Assembly (NCBI GenBank): GCA_028276305.1
Contig: JAPYWO010000043.1
Location: 1 to 7,844, forward strand
Length of the DNA: 7,844 nt
Source: Candidatus Thermokryptus sp.
Lineage (GTDB): Bacteria > Bacteroidota > Ignavibacteria > Kryptoniales > Kryptoniaceae
Direction of reading: 5' to 3'
Part shown: piece after piece, positions 1 through 5,268 of the stretch
How the letters are laid out: each line of letters opens with the position of its first letter
How positions within the stretch are numbered: the stretch's first letter is position 1
Program-made: the position numbers and the translations under genes
Notes under the pieces: model-generated
Seen by the model: only the letters and a program-made list of their open reading frames with translations
What the model was told of the DNA's origin: nothing
Databases searched by the model: none

Positions 1-48
1 GGAATAATTGAAAAAATTGACTTGTATAAATAGAAACAAAAAAGAAAA

Positions 49-55
49 GAGGTGA
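49..55 (+). promoter_or_regulatory. Shine-Dalgarno sequence of the sigma factor gene
   Basis: GAGGTGA is a 7-base match to the anti-Shine-Dalgarno end of 16S rRNA and sits 11 bases before the ATG at 67. It overlaps the alternative GTG at 52, which rules that codon out as a likely start. The 48 bases before it are A-rich and contain a TATAAA at 25-30 but no convincing -35 partner, so no promoter is called. Confidence 0.75.
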
Positions 56-66
56 GTCGCAAAACT

Positions 67-924
67 ATGGTGAGAATCACGAAAACCATAACAAATCGCG
101 AAAGTATTTCAATTGATAAGTATCTTCAGGAAATAGGCAAATACGAACTCCTCACGCCAGAGGAGGAAATTGAACTTGCAAGAAGAGCTAAACAAGGGGA
201 CGAGAAAGCACTTGAAAGATTGATTCAAGCAAATCTTCGTTTCGTCGTCAGCGTCGCAAAGCAATATCAAAACCAAGGTCTCCCACTCGGAGACCTGATA
301 AACGAGGGCAACCTCGGACTGATAAAAGCAGCGAAAAGATTTGATGAAACGAGGGGATTTAAATTTATCTCTTACGCTGTCTGGTGGATAAGACAATCAA
401 TACTTCAAGCGCTGGCTGAACAATCAAGAATCGTTCGTTTGCCTCTCAATAGAGTTGGCGCTTTGAATAAGATAGGGAAAAAACTAAGCCAACTTGAACA
501 GGAATTTGAAAGGGAGCCCAGCACCAATGAACTTGCCGAGGAACTTGACATGAGCGTGTATGAGGTTGCTGATACTTTGAAAATTTCAGGAAAACATATC
601 TCCATGGACGCTCCCTTCGTACAAGGAGAGGATAACAAACTCCTTGACATAATGCCTAATGAAAATGACCCGATGCCCGACCATGAATTGATGAGAGAAT
701 CCCTTAGAAAAGAAATTGAAGAAGCGCTTAGCACGCTTGATCAAAGGGAAAGGGAAGTTGTTAAGCTTTACTTCGGGATCGGATATGAACATCCACTCAC
801 ACTTGAAGAGATCGGTGAAAAATTCAAACTTACAAGAGAAAGGGTTAGACAGATTAAGGAAAAAGCCATCCGAAAGCTTAGACATCACTCCAGAAGCAAA
901 GCCCTTAGAGCATATCTTGGTTAA
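67..924 (+). CDS. rpoD: Primary-type RNA polymerase sigma-70 factor (RpoD/SigA family, short form)
   Basis: Housekeeping-type sigma factor that gives RNA polymerase its promoter specificity; cytoplasmic, 285 residues from the ATG at 67. Region 1.2 covers about residues 14-42 ([18 protein letters not shown]). Region 2 covers about 50-125, with the core-binding stretch [19 protein letters not shown] and the -10 recognition and melting segment [19 protein letters not shown]. Region 3 covers about 128-205. Region 4 covers about 215-285, with the -35-binding helix-turn-helix [20 protein letters not shown]. Region 1.1 and the non-conserved insert of proteobacterial RpoD are absent, as is usual for Bacteroidota/Chlorobi primary sigma factors. 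An in-frame GTG at 52 lies inside the Shine-Dalgarno sequence, so the ATG at 67 is preferred; it gives the usual short N-terminus before the region 1.2 DKYLQEIG motif. An intrinsic terminator follows directly. A close group 2 paralogue cannot be excluded without the rest of the genome. Confidence 0.95.
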   Translation: MVRITKTITNRESISIDKYLQEIGKYELLTPEEEIELARRAKQGDEKALERLIQANLRFVVSVAKQYQNQGLPLGDLINEGNLGLIKAAKRFDETRGFKFISYAVWWIRQSILQALAEQSRIVRLPLNRVGALNKIGKKLSQLEQEFEREPSTNELAEELDMSVYEVADTLKISGKHISMDAPFVQGEDNKLLDIMPNENDPMPDHELMRESLRKEIEEALSTLDQREREVVKLYFGIGYEHPLTLEEIGEKFKLTRERVRQIKEKAIRKLRHHSRSKALRAYLG

Positions 925-929
925 TTTGC

Positions 930-958
930 CCCGACCGCCCATTTGGTCGGGTCTTTTT
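930..958 (+). terminator. Intrinsic terminator after the sigma factor gene
   Basis: A perfect 7-bp stem, CCCGACC (930-936) pairing with GGTCGGG (945-951), encloses an 8-base loop and is followed by TCTTTTT. It starts 5 bases after the sigma factor stop codon. Stem composition and T tract are those of a Rho-independent terminator on the plus strand. Its T tract ends only 18 bases before the GTG start of the next gene, leaving no room for a promoter between them. Confidence 0.9.
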
Positions 959-976
959 AAAAAAATTTATCCTAAA

Positions 977-1447
977 GTGAGAGCGATAATTTTTCTATGC
1001 TTGCTTCTCATCTCATGCTCACCCGCAGTAAGATATTCAAGCATCACAGAAAAAACAATTCCAAAGGAAGCAAAACCATCCGACTTCAGAAAAGCTATCA
1101 TCAACGAGGTCAAAAACTACATCGGCACACCATATAAAAAAGAAGAAATGGATTGTTCATACTTCACGATGGTTGTCTTTAAAAACGCAATTGGTTTGAA
1201 CTTACCGAGGACGACATCTGAACAGTTCAAACTTGGAAGGTTGATAACCAATCCTGACTCTCTTGAGATTGGTGACCTTTTATTTTTCAACACGACCGGG
1301 GAAATAGCTTCGCATGTTGGGATTTACATTGGCGATGGATTTTTCGCACACGCAAGCGTAAGTGAAGGCGTTACAATTTCTTCAATCAACGATCCATATT
1401 ACCGCAAGAGATTCAACGGAGCTAAAAGAATAATTGAATCAAAGTAA
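977..1447 (+). CDS. Small NlpC/P60-family lipoprotein, predicted peptidoglycan endopeptidase
   Basis: Predicted cell-wall hydrolase cutting peptide stems of peptidoglycan, as Spr/MepS-type NlpC/P60 enzymes do; 156 residues, lipid-anchored. The GTG at 977 gives MRAIIFLCLLLISC, a short signal peptide ending in a lipobox (L-I-S-C14). The open frame runs further upstream into the sigma factor gene and through the terminator, but has no ATG there and would bury the signal peptide, so GTG is chosen despite lacking a visible Shine-Dalgarno sequence. One NlpC/P60 domain spans about residues 38-153. Catalytic Cys60 lies in MDCSYF, His113 in SHVGIYIGDG and His125 in FFAHAS. The gaps of 53 and 12 residues are close to those of E. 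coli Spr. There is no SH3 or LysM targeting domain. The stop codon overlaps or nearly touches the next gene. The enzyme class is well supported; bond specificity is inferred. Confidence 0.88.
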   Translation: MRAIIFLCLLLISCSPAVRYSSITEKTIPKEAKPSDFRKAIINEVKNYIGTPYKKEEMDCSYFTMVVFKNAIGLNLPRTTSEQFKLGRLITNPDSLEIGDLLFFNTTGEIASHVGIYIGDGFFAHASVSEGVTISSINDPYYRKRFNGAKRIIESK

Positions 1448-2237
1448 ATTGCTTTTAAGGGTTAAAAATCTCGCTGTACATTTCCCAAGCGATGGCAAAA
1501 TTATAAAAGCAGTTGACGAGATTTCTTTTGAAATAGATGAAGGTGAAACCGTCGCTTTTGTGGGAGAATCCGGAAGTGGCAAAAGCGTAACAGCATTATC
1601 CATCGTTCGGCTCATTGATCCGCCCGGTAAAATTGTAAATGGCGAAATTCTATGGAAAGACGAGATTGATCTTTTGAAAGTTGATGAAGACACAATGAGA
1701 AAAATCAGAGGTCGCGAAATAAGCATAATTTTTCAAGATGTTTCAAACTCGTTAAACCCCGTCCTCTCAGTTGGACAACAGGTAGCTGAGGTTTTCACAT
1801 CTCACTTTATGATGAACAAAAAAGAAGCACGCAAAAAGGTTTTTGAACTATTTGAAAAAATCGGAATAAGGGAGCCGGGAAAAATTTTTGATCTTTACCC
1901 ACATCAACTTTCAGGTGGATTGAAACAGAGGATTTTAATAGCGATTGCTTTCGCACTTAAACCTAAGCTTGTCATCGCCGACGAGCCAACATCATCGGTT
2001 GATGCCCTAACCCAATACCAAATCCTTGAACTTTTCAATTCACTCCAAAAGGAATACAAAACATCTATTCTACTTATAACTCATAACTTCGGCATCGTAA
2101 CAAAAATATCAAAAAGAGTTTATGTCATGCACAAAGGCAAAATCGTTGAAAGCGGTGATACCCCAGTTGTCCTATCAAAGCCCTCGCATCCATACACGAT
2201 AAAACTAATTGAATCAGCCAAATTTTTATCGCTTTGA
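1434..2237 (+). CDS. ABC transporter ATP-binding protein, OppD/DppD-type peptide/nickel family, shortened C-terminus
   Basis: Cytoplasmic ATPase of a peptide- or nickel-type ABC importer. Numbered from the TTG at 1434 (267 residues): Walker A GESGSGKS 44-51, Q-loop FQD at 100-102 within the OppD-like FQDVSNSLNP, signature LSGGLKQR 159-166, Walker B LVIADEP 179-185, D-loop SSVD 187-190 and H-loop His217. The HPYT motif at 252-255 is typical of the OppD/OppF C-terminus. The protein stops 12 residues later, whereas typical OppD/DppD proteins run to about 320-330 residues and carry a cysteine-rich segment there. LSGGLKQR replaces the usual LSGGMRQR, and TSSVD the usual TTALD. A second TTG at 1449 would give MLLRVKNL, closer to the family start; a GGAG 12 bases before 1434 mildly favours the first. 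Either way the gene overlaps (14 bases) or abuts the lipoprotein gene, which suggests coupled expression. No permease or substrate-binding gene is present, so the substrate is unknown. Confidence 0.88.
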   Translation: MNQSKLLLRVKNLAVHFPSDGKIIKAVDEISFEIDEGETVAFVGESGSGKSVTALSIVRLIDPPGKIVNGEILWKDEIDLLKVDEDTMRKIRGREISIIFQDVSNSLNPVLSVGQQVAEVFTSHFMMNKKEARKKVFELFEKIGIREPGKIFDLYPHQLSGGLKQRILIAIAFALKPKLVIADEPTSSVDALTQYQILELFNSLQKEYKTSILLITHNFGIVTKISKRVYVMHKGKIVESGDTPVVLSKPSHPYTIKLIESAKFLSL

Positions 2238-2239
2238 TC

Positions 2240-3022
2240 TCACTTGACAATGGTCACTTCCCCCGAAGATAAACTGATTGTAGATTCCCCTACTTTGAGC
2301 TGAAGGAATCCTTTGGAATCAACATCAACAGCAGTTCCATTTATCGTCTTACCTGCGTGTATAAGGGTAATTTCCTTGCCGAGCATTGAACATTTCTCTT
2401 TCCACTTTTTCATAATTTCGGTGAAATCATGGGTTTGATTGATTTTTAGATAATTTGACTCAAGCGAGCGCAAAATTTCTTGAAGGAGAGCAATCCTGTC
2501 GTAATATTTTCCTGTCTCAATTAAAAGTGAAGTCGCATAATTTTTAATTTCCTTTGGGAACTCTTCTTGATTCACATTGACGCCGATTCCAAGTATAACA
2601 AAATCGCCTTTATCAGCGGTTATTGACGCCTCCATAAGTATCCCGGAAACTTTTCTCCCGTTTATCAAAAGGTCGTTTGGCCATTTGGTGTTAACTTTAA
2701 CATTTGCGATTTTCTCAATCGCTTCAGCCACGGAAACAGCGCTTAAAAATGAAATCAAACCAAACTTTTCAAGCGGTATTGAAGGTCGGATTATAATTGA
2801 CATCAAGATATTTTTCCCTGGCTCCGACATCCAAACCCGCCCAAATCTACCTCTCCCTTTTGACTGATAATCAGCTATAACAACCGTTCCCTCCGGTTCA
2901 TCTCTTTCAGCAAGTGATTTTGCATAGTCCATCGTGGATTTTATACTTTTAAAGGAAATTATTCTCCTTCCGAAAATCGTCGTCCCAAGATTTGATGTTA
3001 TATGTTCTTCCGTTAGTTCCAT
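2240..3022 (-). CDS. birA: Biotin-[biotin carboxyl carrier protein] ligase, monofunctional (no HTH domain)
   Basis: Activates biotin to biotinyl-5'-AMP and attaches it to the lysine of biotin carboxyl carrier proteins such as AccB, supporting fatty-acid synthesis; cytoplasmic, 260 residues. The catalytic domain covers about residues 18-205. STMDYAKSL (29-37) opens the biotin pocket. KGRGRFGRVW (55-64) is the adenylate-binding loop. KWPNDLL (113-119) is followed by GRKVSGIL (122-129), whose Lys124 matches the catalytic lysine of E. coli BirA, and by GIGVNVN (145-151). A small SH3-like C-terminal domain follows at about 214-260. The N-terminal winged helix of E. coli BirA is absent, so this is a class I ligase and should not act as the biotin repressor. 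Start is ATG with no visible Shine-Dalgarno sequence, 12 bases after the cyclase stop; likely the last gene of the minus-strand operon. The stop lies 2 bases from the convergent ABC ATPase stop. Confidence 0.95.
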   Translation of the reverse strand: MELTEEHITSNLGTTIFGRRIISFKSIKSTMDYAKSLAERDEPEGTVVIADYQSKGRGRFGRVWMSEPGKNILMSIIIRPSIPLEKFGLISFLSAVSVAEAIEKIANVKVNTKWPNDLLINGRKVSGILMEASITADKGDFVILGIGVNVNQEEFPKEIKNYATSLLIETGKYYDRIALLQEILRSLESNYLKINQTHDFTEIMKKWKEKCSMLGKEITLIHAGKTINGTAVDVDSKGFLQLKVGESTISLSSGEVTIVK

Positions 3023-3034
3023 TTGATCAAAATT

Positions 3035-5257
3035 TCACTTGGTTTGCATCACGAAAACACCGCTCCAATCTTCAGGTGGTGGGACCTCTTTGAAATATAA
3101 ACATCGCTGAATATATAACTTGCAAGTATAATCGTCTGGGTAAATCTCAAGCGCCCTTGAAAATAATTCAATCGCCCTATCCCATTCCCTCTCGCGGTAA
3201 AGCTTCAACGCCTCGTGATAAACTTCAATAAACTCATTTATCCAACTTGGCAATGTATTGTTAACAAGACCTATAAGTTCATAAACCTTAACAGGTTCAG
3301 TTTTACCCTTGACAACAAGAAGGTCAAGTTCCCTCGCGACGACTTTATCTTTAACTTTCTCGTAGGTTGATTCGCCTATCATTATACTTGTCCCATATTC
3401 TTTATTTGCACCCTCAAGCCGAGATGCAAGATTCACATCATCCCCTATCACAGTGTAATTGAATTTAACCTTTGAACCCATGTTCCCGACAATGACTTTT
3501 CCAGTGTTTATACCGATTCGCATTTTTATTTCAGGTCTACCGAGCTTTTTCCATCTTTCACGAAGTTCTTTTAATTTCTCCTGCATTTCAATTGCTGTGA
3601 CACAAGCATTGTATGCATGGTTTTCATCCGGGATCGGGGCTCCCCAAAAGGCCATAATCGCATCGCCTATGTACTTGTCAATCGTCCCCTTGTTCTTAAA
3701 AATTATAAGCGAGAGTTCATCAAGGAGTTCATTTAACAAAGTTACAAGTTCATGTGGCGTCAACTTCTCGCTCATCGTTGTGAAACCTTGTATATCGCTG
3801 AACAAAATCGTCAATTCTCTCTCCTCCCCACCCAAAGCCATAAGCTCTGGATTTTCAATCAATTTATCAACAACGGAAGCATCAACATATTTTTCAAACA
3901 TACTTCTTATCTGCTGTTTTTGCTTATTCTCCCTTATCGTCAAATAGCTCACCGAAGAAATATAGCAAATTAAAATGCTAAGCGTTGGCTCAGCATTGTA
4001 AAACCATCTTAAAAGTTGCGTGAACGATAAAAATGAAAAGGCGAAATATCCAACGAGTATCGCTACCGTTAAAATTAAACTATTGTGAAACTTCGTTATA
4101 AAGCCAGAAATACCAACTATCATCGTTAATACTATCATAATTAGAAGTTGAACCCGCCAGCTAACTGGACGGATAAAATTTTGCGATACGATGGTGTTAA
4201 AAACATTCGCATGTATGTAAACATTTGGGGATTTTTCAGAGAAAGGATTTGGTCCAAGGTCCCCAAGCGAGCGAGCAGTTGGTCCTATGATGACGACCGC
4301 ATTTTTAAACTGCGATAAAAATTCCTTATCTCCATTCATCCCCGCCTCAATAACCTTATAAAGCGAAACTTGCCTAAAAATTGTGTCGGGTCCAGCATAG
4401 TTAACAAAAAGTTCCGACTTTAAGCTTGTCGGTATTTGAAGCCCATCAAAAGAAAAAACAATCTCATTTCTCTTTTTTGTTATCTTCACATTTTTATAAT
4501 CAATTCCGAGATATTCAAATGCGAGCACAGCTCCAAGAGATGGGTAAATCCTACCGGCATACTCAACAAACAACGGGACACGACGCTGTACCCCATCAAA
4601 AGGGTCGGGCAAAATTGCAACATGCCCAATTCCCGAGCAAGCATCAACAAGTTCATCAAATGACTTACCAGCAAATGTGACAGAACGATGGAAATATCCC
4701 TTCATTTGTGGCTGAATTGGAACACCCCATTTGCTCACTTTATAATGAACAAGGCTGTCTACATAAAAGTCAACCTCTTCATCGGAAATCCCACTTGGAC
4801 GATAAGGTCCAACAGCAAGGTAAACATTTGAATGTTCAGTTGAATATACAAGTAGTTTGTTTAACGCTTCTTCGCTCTGCTTGTTTAGAAAAAGGTCTAT
4901 ACCTATTGCCTTTGCACCCGCTTCAGTCATGTAGTATATCGCTTGGGCTGTAATGTTGTGGGGAATTGGGTAGCCGAAATCTATAAGTTCCCTTTCGTCA
5001 ATCTTGACGATTATTAAATTTGGATTTGGAAGCACAGCGCCACGCCATTTGAACATAACATCAAGTGACTTATATTCAAGCGCTTTGAAGAAACCTCCAA
5101 ATATATCCGTCTTAAACAAGAGGAAAGCAAGCAAAATTGAAACCGTAGCAAACAACATGCCGAATGGTGCATACCTAATCCTCTTTCGCTGAAAAAACTT
5201 CATCACAAGCGGAAAATTTAATTTATCAAGCAGAGATAATTTAATCTTACCGATCAA
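3035..5257 (-). CDS. CHASE2-domain class III adenylate cyclase with C-terminal TPR-like tail
   Basis: Membrane-bound sensor enzyme predicted to make cAMP from ATP in response to an extracytoplasmic signal; 740 residues. Order: TM1 about 33-49; CHASE2 sensor about 55-365 (IIVKIDERELIDFGYPIPH, GAKAIGIDLF and the end motif SPNVYIHANVF); TM2-TM4 about 369-388, 392-414 and 423-440; a short linker; cyclase domain about 478-662; TPR-like tail 670-740. Metal ligands are Asp488 (FSDIQGFT) and Asp532 (GDAIMAFWG). Lys528 and Thr602 (NYTVIGD) occupy the base-selecting positions and fit ATP rather than GTP. Asn609 and Arg613 (VNLASR) stabilise the transition state. All are present in one chain, so an active homodimer is expected. 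The tail has one clear TPR unit (EWDRAIELFSRALEIYPDD) and ends PPPEDWSGVFVMQTK. The first possible start is TTG at 5257, 11 bases after the upstream stop; ATG at 5203 (residue 19) gives MKFFQRKRIRYAPFGM just before TM1 and is a serious alternative. Neither has a Shine-Dalgarno sequence. Confidence 0.93.
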   Translation of the reverse strand: MIGKIKLSLLDKLNFPLVMKFFQRKRIRYAPFGMLFATVSILLAFLLFKTDIFGGFFKALEYKSLDVMFKWRGAVLPNPNLIIVKIDERELIDFGYPIPHNITAQAIYYMTEAGAKAIGIDLFLNKQSEEALNKLLVYSTEHSNVYLAVGPYRPSGISDEEVDFYVDSLVHYKVSKWGVPIQPQMKGYFHRSVTFAGKSFDELVDACSGIGHVAILPDPFDGVQRRVPLFVEYAGRIYPSLGAVLAFEYLGIDYKNVKITKKRNEIVFSFDGLQIPTSLKSELFVNYAGPDTIFRQVSLYKVIEAGMNGDKEFLSQFKNAVVIIGPTARSLGDLGPNPFSEKSPNVYIHANVFNTIVSQNFIRPVSWRVQLLIMIVLTMIVGISGFITKFHNSLILTVAILVGYFAFSFLSFTQLLRWFYNAEPTLSILICYISSVSYLTIRENKQKQQIRSMFEKYVDASVVDKLIENPELMALGGEERELTILFSDIQGFTTMSEKLTPHELVTLLNELLDELSLIIFKNKGTIDKYIGDAIMAFWGAPIPDENHAYNACVTAIEMQEKLKELRERWKKLGRPEIKMRIGINTGKVIVGNMGSKVKFNYTVIGDDVNLASRLEGANKEYGTSIMIGESTYEKVKDKVVARELDLLVVKGKTEPVKVYELIGLVNNTLPSWINEFIEVYHEALKLYREREWDRAIELFSRALEIYPDDYTCKLYIQRCLYFKEVPPPEDWSGVFVMQTK

Positions 5258-5268
5258 AAACTCAAAAT

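Noticed and set aside
8..30. Possible promoter: TTGAAA (8-13) or TTGACT (17-22) with TATAAA (25-30)
   Set aside because: The TTGAAA-TATAAA spacing is only 11 bases, TTGACT is nearer still, and no Bacteroidota-type TAnnTTTG element is correctly placed. In an AT-rich leader these matches are expected by chance.
716..976. Upstream extension of the lipoprotein frame to a TTG at 716 (243-residue version)
   Set aside because: It would overlap the sigma factor gene by about 200 bases, be translated through an intrinsic terminator, and place the signal peptide and lipobox in the middle of the protein.
2245..2256. Inverted repeat TGAC-aatg-GTCA at the convergent junction
   Set aside because: A 4-bp stem without a T tract is too weak for a terminator and lies inside the birA coding end.
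3024..3029. TGATCA palindrome in the 12-base gap between the cyclase and birA genes
   Set aside because: A 6-base palindrome is too short to call an operator, and this ligase lacks the DNA-binding domain a BirA repressor would need.
3459..3947. 162-codon plus-strand open frame opposite the cyclase catalytic domain
   Set aside because: It is antisense to invariant catalytic motifs, and its Ser/Phe/Ile-rich composition is typical of a shadow frame.
4426..4680. Open frames on both strands inside the cyclase gene (also 4436-4663 plus and 4486-4674 minus)
   Set aside because: They lie within the CHASE2 coding region, have no recognisable domain or ribosome binding site, and are shadow frames of a well-supported gene.
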